Shown: positions 55,947 through 64,000 of the stretch, one piece after another
Layout: each line of letters opens with the position of its first letter
Position numbering within the stretch: the stretch's first letter is position 1
Origin: Planctomycetaceae bacterium
GTDB taxonomy: Bacteria; Planctomycetota; Planctomycetia; Planctomycetales; Planctomycetaceae
NCBI GenBank assembly: GCA_024742875.1
Contig: JANSXP010000028.1
Coordinates: 1 to 64,000 of the forward strand
Direction of reading: 5' to 3'
DNA: 64,000 nucleotides
Program-made: the position numbers and the translations under genes
The notes under the pieces: model-generated
Told to the model about the DNA's origin: nothing
Databases searched by the model: none
What the model saw: the letters and a program-made list of their open reading frames with translations, nothing else

Positions 55947-58691
55947 TCATTCCCACTGATACTGCAGCACGACTTTCGTCGCCTGGCCGGCTTCAGGTGT
56001 CAGGCGAATCTCGGCCGTGTTGCCGGCGCCCGTCTGCACCGTATGATCGGACAGCACGCGAATCCGCAGACGCTCTGACGCCATCGCCTTGCCATCGGCC
56101 GAAAGTCTGAACGGACCGGACAGCAGTCGCAGGCGGAGAGGTTCCGACGGGTTGTCAGACGTGAGTGTGATCTGACGTCCCAACTGCACTTTCCCGTCGA
56201 CCGTTTCGGGGCAGTAGAAGTCGGACACGTTGACGCTGCCGATGGCGTAGCGAAACGTGGGTTGTCGCTGTCGGTCAAGATCGTATCCCAGAAAACGGTG
56301 CTGTGTGGGGCGTCCATCGTCCACGACCCACGCGTTATTCTGCCAGTCCACATCCGGACCGGCGGGCAGCGTGACGGTGCGTCCCATCGGTCGCACACGG
56401 CCATGCCCCTGTCCGTACCAGACGCCGCCGGGGTCGACGAACTGTCCCTTCCACAGCGTCGCCAGTCGCAGCTGTTCTGCGTCAAAGGCAATGTTCACGC
56501 CGCCTGGATAACCCACTCCAATGCCCCGCTTGCCCATTCCTGGATAGCCACGCCGCAGCATGCGGGCTTCGTTGGTGACCACAATTTCCAGTGGCTCACG
56601 CAGGACACCGCGAGGAGCGCGGGCCTGGCGGCCGTCCAGCAGGTACTGCCACAGCGCCTCCACCTGCTCGGCCGGGGTGCCGGCCAGATCACTGCGAATG
56701 GCATTGCCGCCCGGCCAGAAGGAAGGCATCACGGTGTTGGGACTGAATGTTTGTGGTGACAGCATGTACTGATGGAACCAGTCTTTCTGCAGTCGCTCGG
56801 CCATCTCTGTGAGGTCGACCGCCGGCATGGTGTCCGCAATTTTGTACTGGTACGTGTGACACGCCACGCAGTTGAGCCCTTTGTTGCCGGCCAGTTCCAC
56901 GCCCTGCTGCCGCGCGGCTTTCTGGTCCTTTATGGCGACCGGTGGTGTGGGGGACAGGCTGTCAGCAGCCTGCAGACGTGTCATCAGGTCGGTGATATCT
57001 GCTTCCACAAATCCGGGCATCCGCGTCTTCATGTACGGGCGAATCGAGCGGCCGTTCACGAGCACATCCCGCATCCATTTCGCTTTCAGCTTGGCGCCCA
57101 CTCCCGTTAATGTGGGCGGGATGCGTCCCTGCTCTCCCAGGTTGAGATTGGTGGTTTGAAAGTGGGCTCGGCGGACATCGGCGACGCCTCCCAGGCTGTC
57201 CCGCTGATGACAGGCTGTGCAGTGAAAGTGTGTCAGCTGCGTGTCAATCTTCTGAGCGTCTGTCAGCTGTTTCGCAGGCGCAGACAGCGCCGCACGCAAG
57301 GCTGATTTCTGCTCTTCGCGGAAGGCAAAGTGGGGCGTTCGCGGGTTAGGGCGGTCTGCCAGACAACCCAGCGTGCTGTCCACGTCCGTCAATGGCGTTG
57401 CGGGTGTGACGGCCTGATCGTCGATGCGGTGGCAGGCCGAGCATTTCAGGGAATGGAACAGGGACTGGCCCTGGGCGATTCGTTCGGGCGATGCTGCCGG
57501 CCGCGAATGCGCGGGGGAGGCGCCCTGCAGCAGGAAAGCGGCCGTGTCGAGAGCCTCGCGATGGGTCAGCTGCAGGTTGGGCATCCGACCGTGTGGCCGG
57601 GCTCGCTGCGGATCTTCCAGCAGAGCCACCAGGGCTGTTTGCGAGTACTTGCCGCTGAGGTCACCAAGTGGCACCGAGTTCGCCAGTGACTGTTCGACCG
57701 CCCGTTTATCGCGGGGCGCATGGCAGGCCACACAGCCAACACTTTGAAACACTTCGTGTCCCCGTTGCGCGGCGGAAGTGTCGACCGGTTCGGATGGCTC
57801 CGGATAGATGCTGCCGTCCAGTGAGGTCAGAAAGTCAACAATGAGTCCGGCCACTTCGCGCCGCGCATCGGGAGCGGTCTGCGACATCATTTGCGGCATA
57901 TAGGAACCGGGTTTTGCGGCGTGAGGGTCAGCGATCATCTGAGCCAGATAGTCAGGGTTCAGATGTTTGGCCGACCAGCGCAGATTGGGGGCGGACGTTT
58001 TCTGAACGGCCGCCAGTCCCTGGGAATCTTCGTGGCAGGCCGTGCAGTTGTACTGAGAAAGCAGGACTCGTCCCTGCAATTCGGGCGACAGTTCGCGCCG
58101 TTCGGCCGACCTGCGGACCATGGTGGCCGGACCGCGCTGCTTCAGATCCAGCACGTAACGCAGCAGGTCCAGAAACTGCTGTCGACTCTTGAGTTCGTCG
58201 GCCAGTTTGGCGGGCATGATGGACGTATCGCCGACCGCCACTTCTTCGATGTCGCTGCGGGCGATGGTGATCAGCGAAGTCACGTTACCTGCGTCACGCA
58301 GTACCAGGGTCGCATCGGTCTGCTCAACGATCACTCCCGTGTGCACGCGTCCACTTTGCAGCACGACGACCGACGTGCGGTACTCCTTTTTGATCACCTT
58401 TGACGGGTACAGGATGGAGTCGACAATGGACTTTGCTGTGACGTCATCGCCCAGTCGACTGAGGTCCGGCCCAATGCGATCTTTCTCATCCTGCGGCCGG
58501 TGACACTTGGCGCAGGCGATATTTCCCTGATGAAACAGAATGGCGCCACGGACAATGTCGCCGCGTTCCTGCGCTTCGAGCACCAGTTTGTCGGACACTT
58601 CGCGACCAAGCTGTTCGGTCAGTGTCGGCTGCTGCGCGATGACCGTTTCCCACAGCAGCAGGGGCAGCAGGCAGACAAGTGGGCGTATCAT
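55947..58691 (-). CDS. Multihaem c-type cytochrome-like protein with six CXXCH motifs (TIGR02603-type N-terminus)
   Basis: This encodes 914 residues from the ATG at 58691, giving a signal peptide (LVCLLPLLLWETVIAQ). The first domain fits the Pirellula/Verrucomicrobium haem-binding family TIGR02603: CAKCHRPQDEKDRIGPDLS, SILYPSKVIKKEYRT and DIEEVAVGDTSIMP. Five further CXXCH motifs follow: CTACH (~215), CVACH (~320), CSACH (~417), CTACH (~491) and CVACH (~608). The last ~200 residues form a Cys-poor beta-rich domain, typical of planctomycete periplasmic haem proteins. It would carry electrons from the partner dehydrogenase-like protein (next gene, 62 bp) toward the respiratory chain. Six haem sites are read from motifs only; loading is not shown. 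Confidence 0.9.
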   Translation of the reverse strand: MIRPLVCLLPLLLWETVIAQQPTLTEQLGREVSDKLVLEAQERGDIVRGAILFHQGNIACAKCHRPQDEKDRIGPDLSRLGDDVTAKSIVDSILYPSKVIKKEYRTSVVVLQSGRVHTGVIVEQTDATLVLRDAGNVTSLITIARSDIEEVAVGDTSIMPAKLADELKSRQQFLDLLRYVLDLKQRGPATMVRRSAERRELSPELQGRVLLSQYNCTACHEDSQGLAAVQKTSAPNLRWSAKHLNPDYLAQMIADPHAAKPGSYMPQMMSQTAPDARREVAGLIVDFLTSLDGSIYPEPSEPVDTSAAQRGHEVFQSVGCVACHAPRDKRAVEQSLANSVPLGDLSGKYSQTALVALLEDPQRARPHGRMPNLQLTHREALDTAAFLLQGASPAHSRPAASPERIAQGQSLFHSLKCSACHRIDDQAVTPATPLTDVDSTLGCLADRPNPRTPHFAFREEQKSALRAALSAPAKQLTDAQKIDTQLTHFHCTACHQRDSLGGVADVRRAHFQTTNLNLGEQGRIPPTLTGVGAKLKAKWMRDVLVNGRSIRPYMKTRMPGFVEADITDLMTRLQAADSLSPTPPVAIKDQKAARQQGVELAGNKGLNCVACHTYQYKIADTMPAVDLTEMAERLQKDWFHQYMLSPQTFSPNTVMPSFWPGGNAIRSDLAGTPAEQVEALWQYLLDGRQARAPRGVLREPLEIVVTNEARMLRRGYPGMGKRGIGVGYPGGVNIAFDAEQLRLATLWKGQFVDPGGVWYGQGHGRVRPMGRTVTLPAGPDVDWQNNAWVVDDGRPTQHRFLGYDLDRQRQPTFRYAIGSVNVSDFYCPETVDGKVQLGRQITLTSDNPSEPLRLRLLSGPFRLSADGKAMASERLRIRVLSDHTVQTGAGNTAEIRLTPEAGQATKVVLQYQWE

Positions 58692-58755
58692 GACGTGATT
58701 CCAGGCAGGTGTGAGAGCTGTTTTGCGTGCGAAGGCTGTTCCGTGGGCCGTTGAT

Positions 58756-60786
58756 TTAGCGCGGGCCGCGGGGCAGGTGTTCAATCAGGTATCGCAGGAT
58801 CAGCATCCGCACATGCACGACCGTTCCCCGGCCCTCCCGCAGTCCATGATCACGATTGGGATAGACCATGTAATCAAACGGCTTGCCCAGTTCGATCAGT
58901 TTGTCCACGAGACCTTCGATGATCTGAATGTGCGTGTTGGTCTCTCCGGAGCCGGTCACAATCAGCAGCTTACCCTTCAGGCCCTCTGCGAAGTTGATGG
59001 GGGCCGATTTCTGATAGCCGTCGGGATTGACCTCGGGCGTTCTCATGTAGATTTCCTGGAACCACGCGTTGTAAAGGTGCGGCTGCGGTTTGGGCACAAC
59101 GGCGATTCCCACGTGATAGACGTCCGGTTTGCGGAACAGGGCGTTGAGTGTGTTGGATCCGCCGCCACTCCAGCCCCAGATGCCCACACGGGACAGATCA
59201 AGGTACGGTTTCATTTCTGCCAGCTTTTGCAGCGCGGCGGCCTGTTCTTCGGTGGACAGCGGCCCCAGACTGCCAAAGATCGAACGCCGCCACGCGGCCC
59301 CTTTCGGGCAGTGTGTGCCGCGATTGTCAATGGATACGACCACATAGCCGGTGTCCGCCACCACACGGTGAAAGTCCGTCTGACCGGCGCCCCAGCGATC
59401 GAGCACGGTTTGGGAATACGGTTCGCCGTAAACGTAAACAAAGACGGGATACTTCTTCTCAGGATTGAAGTCGCGCGGTTTGGTGACGCACGCGTCCATT
59501 TGAATGTCGTTGCCGATATCGATGGTCACGAACTCGGTCCGCTGCGGCACCACCTGGCGAAACTTCTTTCGCAGCTCGCTGCGGTCATCGATGCTGCGGA
59601 TCACTTTGTGGGACGGCAGTTCCACCAGGTCAATTACCGGAGGATCGTTCAGCGTGGAATACGTGTGCACGGCATACTGACCATCGGGCGAGATCACATA
59701 ATCGTGCGTCCCGGGCTGGTCGGCCGGTGTGATGCGTTCAAGTTTGCCTTCACCACCCAGACCCACGCGATGCAGATACTTCTGCGTGCCGTTTTCCGGC
59801 GAAGCATAGAAGTAATACGAGCGATTGGCCTCGTCCACGAAGGCTCGGTCAATGATGTCATATTCACCTGGCGTGATTTTGTATTCGACATTGCCGTCGC
59901 GGGAGCACACCCACGCCTGCCGCCAGCCGTCTTGCTCGGTGATATAGATGAACGCTTTGCCGTCCTGAATCCAGTGGGCGCCGGAGTTGATGTACTGGCT
60001 GCCAATGGCCCACGCTTCGTTGGTTTCTGTGTAGATGCGGGTGGCGCTGCCATCGGAGGAAACCAGATAGAAGTCTCGTGTGTCACGAAACCGACTCAGC
60101 GTCTCCACCAGCAGTTCGCTGGATCCAGGCACCCAGTCCACCTGCCCAAGATACATGCCTTCATCCGGCTGCGGCAGGTCGGCAAAATGAAACGAACGGC
60201 CGTCAGCTGAGGCGATGCCGACACGCAGTGTTTCCAGTTTGCCACCGACGCGGGCAAAGCGGTTTTCCGCGACCCCCGGATAGCTGGGGTCACCGGGCAC
60301 CAGAACCGACCGCAGCTTCACGTCAGTGCGATCCACCTGGACGAAACAGACGAATTCTCCACTGTCGTTCCAGTGGATGTCTTTCACAAAAATGTCCCGA
60401 TCGGCCGCATCGGTGAGCTTTTGCCGTTGATCGTCTGCACCCACCAGAAACACGCTGCCGCGTCGCACTTCAAGACGGTGCGATCCATCGGGAGACACAC
60501 GGTTATTGACGCCCGGCTGCGGCTCCACCACCGTGCGTTCGCCGCTGTCAACACGGTATTCGGCCGTCACCATTCGGCCTGACTGCGGATCCCGTTCGCG
60601 CACACGATACGCCTGGCTGTCCGCGTTCCATGACGCACTCACGCCGGGAGCCCGAAACACGCCGCGTTCGTAAATGTCTTTCAGTCGTTCGCTGGCTTCC
60701 TGCTGCCAGGTGTCGTCGGATTGCGCAAGGGTTGTCTGCCCGCTCAGGCAGAACAGGCACAGAATGAAGGAATTAGGCAAACGCAT
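58756..60786 (-). CDS. S9 family (DPP-IV-like) serine peptidase, exported
   Basis: This encodes 676 residues from the ATG at 60786, which gives a signal peptide (FILCLFCLSGQTTLAQ); a GTG at 60834 would add 16 residues. Residues ~40-440 form the DPP-IV-type beta-propeller; ~450-676 is the alpha/beta-hydrolase domain. The nucleophile is GWSGGGS, Ser540, and the base is RDHG, His647. At the usual Asp of the GTADDNVH motif it reads GSGETNTH, with Glu615 aligned to the catalytic Asp. These enzymes cut dipeptides or tripeptides, often after Pro. It starts 47 bp after the MR/MLE-family enzyme gene, so probably degrades peptides feeding that enzyme. The substrate is inferred only. Confidence 0.92.
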   Translation of the reverse strand: MRLPNSFILCLFCLSGQTTLAQSDDTWQQEASERLKDIYERGVFRAPGVSASWNADSQAYRVRERDPQSGRMVTAEYRVDSGERTVVEPQPGVNNRVSPDGSHRLEVRRGSVFLVGADDQRQKLTDAADRDIFVKDIHWNDSGEFVCFVQVDRTDVKLRSVLVPGDPSYPGVAENRFARVGGKLETLRVGIASADGRSFHFADLPQPDEGMYLGQVDWVPGSSELLVETLSRFRDTRDFYLVSSDGSATRIYTETNEAWAIGSQYINSGAHWIQDGKAFIYITEQDGWRQAWVCSRDGNVEYKITPGEYDIIDRAFVDEANRSYYFYASPENGTQKYLHRVGLGGEGKLERITPADQPGTHDYVISPDGQYAVHTYSTLNDPPVIDLVELPSHKVIRSIDDRSELRKKFRQVVPQRTEFVTIDIGNDIQMDACVTKPRDFNPEKKYPVFVYVYGEPYSQTVLDRWGAGQTDFHRVVADTGYVVVSIDNRGTHCPKGAAWRRSIFGSLGPLSTEEQAAALQKLAEMKPYLDLSRVGIWGWSGGGSNTLNALFRKPDVYHVGIAVVPKPQPHLYNAWFQEIYMRTPEVNPDGYQKSAPINFAEGLKGKLLIVTGSGETNTHIQIIEGLVDKLIELGKPFDYMVYPNRDHGLREGRGTVVHVRMLILRYLIEHLPRGPR

Positions 60787-60833
60787 GGGGCCGTTCCGGT
60801 GGGAAGTGAGAAAGAAGGCAAACGGGCAGTGCA

Positions 60834-61937
60834 CTAACTGATCTCGACCACTGGTTCACCGAGCACGTCCATGCGCGGTTCGATGCCCAGTCCGGGAGCC
60901 GTGCTGGCCTTCATGAAGCCGTTTTCCCGCTGCGGAGCGCCCGTCGCATTGCTGACCGTCACGTAGCTGTTGAAGTCGGTGGAGGTGAAGCGGAATTCTT
61001 CGGGCGTGCTGTGTGCCAGATGAGAAATGGCGGCTGTGGTGATATCTCCGCCCCAGCTGTCTTCCAGCGTCATGGCGATGCCCATCGACACGCACAGGTC
61101 TCTGGCCTGTTTGGTTTTGGTCAGCCCGCCGAGTTTGCTGATCTTCAGATTGACCACGTCCATGGCCAGATCGCTTTTGGCCTTCAGCAGCATGCCGAGG
61201 CTGTTCACGTTTTCGTCCAGCACAAACGGATGGTCCGTGTTGCGGCGCACGGCCAGACATTCTTCGTAGCTTTCGCACGGCTGCTCGATGTAAACATCCA
61301 GGTCTTTGACGGCCCGCACGACGCGCATGGCTTCGTGCTGCGTCCAGCCCGTGTTGGCGTCGGCCACCAGGCGATCAGAGGGCTTGAGGATTTCCCTGGC
61401 GGCACGGATACGTTCGATGTCGGTATCCGGATCACCGCCAACTTTCAGCTGAAAACGCGTGTAGCCTTCTGCACTGTAGCCGGCCACATTGTGGGCCATT
61501 TCGTCAGGCGGCACCTGAGAAATGGCGCGGTACAGGCGAATGGAGTCTCCAAATCGACCACCCATCAGCTGGCACACGGGCAGTCCGGTCGCTTTGCCCA
61601 GCAGATCCCAGCAGGCCACATCGATGCCCGTTTTGACGTAGGCGTGGCCCCGCATGGCGGCATCCATGCGGTGATTCAGCACGCCGAGCTCACGGGGGTC
61701 GTAACCAATCAGATGGGGCACCAGTTCTTTCAGCCCGGCGCGAACACCGTCGGCATACGCTGGCAGATAAAATGGTCCCAGTGGACAGACTTCGCTGAAG
61801 CCAGTCAGTCCGCATTCGGTTTCCACAGCCACGATCGTACTGTCAAATACGCTCACCGACTTGCCGCCCGACCATTTGTAGGAACCCTCCTTCAGCGGCA
61901 GTTCCACACGATACGCTTTGACGCGTGCGATCTTCAT
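60834..61937 (-). CDS. MR/MLE (enolase superfamily) enzyme, hydroxyproline-betaine-epimerase-like
   Basis: This encodes 367 residues from the ATG at 61937. The barrel shows acid/base Lys165 (FQLKVGG) and Lys265 ([10 protein letters not shown]) and metal ligands Asp193 (VADANTGW), Glu218 (IEQPCESY) and Asp241 (VLDENV). This two-lysine layout, the EQPC motif and the [13 protein letters not shown] segment resemble, from memory, 4-hydroxyproline betaine 2-epimerase and cis-3-hydroxyproline dehydratase. Other MR/MLE activities (muconate cycloisomerase, dipeptide epimerase) remain possible. There is no signal peptide, so it is cytoplasmic. It is the first gene of a five-gene operon and divergent from a PAS-AraC regulator 94 bp away. 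Confidence 0.9.
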   Translation of the reverse strand: MKIARVKAYRVELPLKEGSYKWSGGKSVSVFDSTIVAVETECGLTGFSEVCPLGPFYLPAYADGVRAGLKELVPHLIGYDPRELGVLNHRMDAAMRGHAYVKTGIDVACWDLLGKATGLPVCQLMGGRFGDSIRLYRAISQVPPDEMAHNVAGYSAEGYTRFQLKVGGDPDTDIERIRAAREILKPSDRLVADANTGWTQHEAMRVVRAVKDLDVYIEQPCESYEECLAVRRNTDHPFVLDENVNSLGMLLKAKSDLAMDVVNLKISKLGGLTKTKQARDLCVSMGIAMTLEDSWGGDITTAAISHLAHSTPEEFRFTSTDFNSYVTVSNATGAPQRENGFMKASTAPGLGIEPRMDVLGEPVVEIS

Positions 61938-62031
61938 TCGTTCTCTTTCCAACCGGACAACACAAACCCTTGAAGTTTTCCAGCGTAGCCGATTACCCTG
62001 GTGGGGTCTTGGAAGATTCGCTCATTCCCTC
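61938..62031. promoter_or_regulatory. Divergent control region between the MR/MLE operon and its likely AraC regulator
   Basis: The 94-bp gap must hold both promoters. CTTGAAGTTTTC (61969-61980) and CTTGGAAGATTC (62008-62019) are partly alike (8 of 12 bases) and repeat with a 39-bp spacing, about four helical turns, so they could be AraC-type half-sites. This is a suggestion; no clear -35/-10 pair is visible. Confidence 0.3.
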
Positions 62032-62763
62032 ATGAAACCGCGCACAACAAACACCACCGTCACAGCCATCGAAGTGACCACACTGTCGAAACTGTTTGAC
62101 TGTGCGCCGGACGTTGCCTTTTTTGTGAAGGACGCTGCCGGTCGTTACGTGGCGGTGAATGATTCTCTGGTGCGACGACACGGGCTGGAGTCCCGGGATG
62201 ATGTGATTGGCAAACGCCCCAGCGAAATTTGTCAGGGAGAATTTGGACAGGCGCCTTCCGAGCAGGACCAGCGTGTGCTGTCGACCGGGCAGCCACTGAC
62301 CGATCATCTGGAGATGCAGTGGAATGCGGCTGGTGAACCAGTCTGGTGCCTGACGACCAAAATGCCGATTGTGGATGACGCCGGGCAGGTCACCGGCATT
62401 GTGGGATTTTCGCGGGACGTGCGTGTGCCCGTGCAGCAGGACGACATTCCTCATGAGTTTGCCACGGCGCTGAAAAACTTCGAGCAGACTCTGGCGGACG
62501 ACGTCACACCATCGTGGCTGGCGGAGCAGTCCAGCCTGACGCCACAGCAGTTGACGCGGTTCACCAGACGCGTCTTTGATTTAACGCCCACGCAGTTGAT
62601 CGCCCGCATCCGCATTGCGGCCGCTTCCCGCATGCTGCGTGACTCCTCACGCTCCATCGCCGACATCGCCCTGGCTTGTGGTTTTTATGACCACAGCGCC
62701 TTCACTCGCGCCTTCCGCAATGCCACAGGAATCACACCCACCGCCTTTCGGACACAGTCCTGA
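62032..62763 (+). CDS. AraC-family transcriptional regulator with PAS sensor domain
   Basis: This encodes 243 residues from the ATG at 62032; upstream codons overlap the start of the divergent gene and are not used. Residues ~18-125 are a PAS domain (LFDCAPDVAFFVKDAAGRYV, CLTTKMPIVDDAGQVTGIVG). Residues ~145-243 are an AraC/XylS DNA-binding domain with two helix-turn-helix motifs: AEQSSLTPQQLTRFTRRVF and IADIALACGFYDHSAFTRAF, ending in TGITPTAFR. The PAS part probably senses a small ligand or redox state. Its divergent position strongly suggests control of the MR/MLE-peptidase-haem-ThuA-sulfatase operon and perhaps itself. Confidence 0.93.
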   Translation: MKPRTTNTTVTAIEVTTLSKLFDCAPDVAFFVKDAAGRYVAVNDSLVRRHGLESRDDVIGKRPSEICQGEFGQAPSEQDQRVLSTGQPLTDHLEMQWNAAGEPVWCLTTKMPIVDDAGQVTGIVGFSRDVRVPVQQDDIPHEFATALKNFEQTLADDVTPSWLAEQSSLTPQQLTRFTRRVFDLTPTQLIARIRIAAASRMLRDSSRSIADIALACGFYDHSAFTRAFRNATGITPTAFRTQS

Positions 62764-62796
62764 ACGGGGGCCGTCGAGCGAAGAGTCGGGGCGGGT

Positions 62797-63918
62797 TCAG
62801 TCGTTATGACCACTGATCAGCTTCAGCTGGTGATCTTTGCAGGCCTGCTGCAGGGGCAGCACAAAACTGGCCCTCGCGTCTCCGCCAATCAGAATGCCAA
62901 CCACTTTGGGCGTTTTGCCCGCCACATTGGTGACGACCAGGGCGCCGGAGTCACCACCAAGAGAAAACTCGCCCGACGTGCTGCGGATCACAATGACTTC
63001 TCCGTAGTAGACGGTGCCATTGAAGTTTTGACTGGCCGTGGGGCCAAAATAGCTCGTGATGTTGTAGTCCAGTGATTCGCCATCGCGCACGACGCTCTGG
63101 ACAATGCCGGTCGTCAGCTTCGTGGATCGGCCCCATTTTTTGACGGGCAGTCCCTTCCTGATGGACTGTGGTGAGGCAAATCGGGAGGGCGTGTCATATG
63201 ACTCATCGCCGGTCCCCTGCCGGGACGACAGCAGTTCCGGCTGTTCCACGCTGAACCATGCGAGGTCCCGGTTGTTTTCGATGTCAATGACCTCCGGGAG
63301 CCCCTGAGCCATGTTGGCCGCTCCCGCGTGTTTTCCAATCACGGTAATCTCCGCATGGTCGCGACTGACATCCTGAATGCCGGGCGACACCACGGGCGTG
63401 CCGGGAAGCGCCGTACTGCAGCCCCCCGTCACATGATTGCAGGACAGTCCCACCAGCTGACCGTTCTTGCTGGCCAGCGCGGTCAGGGTGCCGGCGTTGC
63501 GATGATTGCCAATTCCGATGGAGGATCCGCAGCAGATCGCACCGGTCGCGCCGTTGACACGCCGCACGGGCTCAAAACGCCCGCGAGTCGCCAGCCGGCC
63601 GTCGACTTTCACCCGACTGGCGATCTCGACGTCCAGTTGAAAATCGTGGGCCAGGTATCGTTCGGCGAACGACTGACGCAGCGCCTTGATTTTCGGTTCG
63701 CCAATTTTCAATGTGGTGAAGATGATCAGGCGATTCGCATTTTCGTCGGCGACAATGCGGGCAATTCGACGTCGTCGAAAATAGTCTGTGGCGTCGTCGG
63801 CAAACGGCACCAGACTGATGTCGGCATCCGGCTGCACGTGCAACTGCAGACTGTCGGTCAAAATGCCGGCGGACTGTCCCCACAGCAGCACGGCACCGCG
63901 AATATCGTCAAGCGTCAT
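62797..63918 (-). CDS. Trypsin-like serine protease without signal peptide
   Basis: This encodes 373 residues from the ATG at 63918, which overlaps the end of the upstream frame by 11 bp. The chymotrypsin-fold triad reads His162 (SCNHVTG), Asp218 (NRDLAWFSV) and Ser324 (GGDSGALV). The N-terminal ~115 residues form a mixed alpha/beta lead without a signal peptide (MTLDDIRGAVLLWGQSAG, RLIIFTTLKIGEPKI). The protease part has an unusually long spacing between Asp and Ser (~105 residues). No membrane segment is visible, so it may act inside the cell or be exported by another path. It converges on the AraC regulator (33 bp between stops), so a link to the operon is not implied. Confidence 0.8.
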   Translation of the reverse strand: MTLDDIRGAVLLWGQSAGILTDSLQLHVQPDADISLVPFADDATDYFRRRRIARIVADENANRLIIFTTLKIGEPKIKALRQSFAERYLAHDFQLDVEIASRVKVDGRLATRGRFEPVRRVNGATGAICCGSSIGIGNHRNAGTLTALASKNGQLVGLSCNHVTGGCSTALPGTPVVSPGIQDVSRDHAEITVIGKHAGAANMAQGLPEVIDIENNRDLAWFSVEQPELLSSRQGTGDESYDTPSRFASPQSIRKGLPVKKWGRSTKLTTGIVQSVVRDGESLDYNITSYFGPTASQNFNGTVYYGEVIVIRSTSGEFSLGGDSGALVVTNVAGKTPKVVGILIGGDARASFVLPLQQACKDHQLKLISGHND

Positions 63919-64000
63919 CAGCGGAACCTCGGATGATCAAAATGGTGGGCAGCGGGTCATCGGCAGCAGTGGCTGTGGTCAGGCGATAAAAACCGGGGCG
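63908..64000 (-). CDS. 3' end of an unidentified gene (cut by right edge)
   Basis: On the minus strand one frame is open from the window edge for 30 codons and stops with TGA at 63908-63910, 11 bp inside the protease start. The other two frames contain stops. The tail reads RPGFYRLTTATAADDPLPTI and IIRGSADDA. The overlap with the next start is typical of coupled operon genes. No family can be named from 30 residues. Confidence 0.4.
   Translation of the reverse strand, partial: RPGFYRLTTATAADDPLPTILIIRGSADDA

Noticed and set aside
58711-60210. ~499-codon plus-strand frame opposite the S9 peptidase
   Set aside because: The peptidase frame has clear catalytic motifs and a signal peptide. The opposing translation is His/Arg/Phe-rich without domains, as expected from complementing GC-biased codons.
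61011-61973. ~320-codon plus-strand frame opposite the MR/MLE gene
   Set aside because: The minus-strand enzyme has all active-site residues. The opposing frame overlaps it fully and ends across the divergent promoter.

Overview
The window reads as chromosomal DNA of a GC-rich planctomycete (Planctomycetota, class Planctomycetia). The evidence is the family content: LEPR-XLL proteins, a DUF1501 plus PSCyt2/PSD1 (DUF1549/DUF1553) pair, a Pirellula/Verrucomicrobium-type multihaem protein, a sulfatase, and ECF sigma factors paired with membrane Ser/Thr kinases that carry large sensory-type domains. I could not resolve genus or species. I saw no rRNA, tRNA, insertion sequence or CRISPR array. Coding density is high, with genes on both strands.

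Left part (1-17.4 kb). A truncated LEPR-XLL/Calx-beta protein runs off the left edge. It is followed by an ASCH-domain protein, a large secreted zinc metalloprotease, a small exported protein, an ECF sigma factor translationally coupled to a WG-repeat Ser/Thr kinase, a small membrane protein, a translationally coupled DUF1501 then DUF1549/DUF1553 pair, a lipoprotein MsrA, and a WD40-propeller kinase that probably starts at a rare ATT codon.

Centre (17.7-44.8 kb). One gene encodes a giant, acidic, almost cysteine-free protein of about 9,023 residues. Its layout in order is: basic N-terminus with an LEPR-XLL-like motif, adhesin-like stretches, nine HG-type repeats, a long filamentous-adhesin-like region, several copies of an SDSRSG module, a 340-residue Gly-rich segment, a propeller-like part, seven PKD-like domains, cadherin-like and Ig-like domains, and a tandemly duplicated ~365-residue C-terminal unit. 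A kinase of the same subfamily lies on each side of it, on the same strand.

Right part (45-64 kb). The second 'bookend' kinase converges on an ECF sigma factor gene. Next comes a coupled ECF sigma/TPR-kinase pair. Then a five-gene minus-strand operon runs from 61.9 kb down to 51.7 kb: MR/MLE-family enzyme, S9 peptidase, six-CXXCH multihaem protein, sugar-dehydrogenase-like/ThuA fusion, sulfatase. It ends in a near-perfect 15-16 bp hairpin that contains the sulfatase stop codon. A PAS-AraC regulator is divergent from the operon. A trypsin-like protease without a signal peptide and the tail of another gene close the window.

The two most interesting themes are (1) the giant surface-type protein framed by sister kinases, with homopolymeric G tracts in its leader and coding region, and (2) the AraC-linked operon, whose peptidase plus hydroxyproline-betaine-epimerase-like enzyme suggest use of a hydroxyproline-rich or proline-like substrate. 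Both functional readings are inference; the gene layouts are seen directly.
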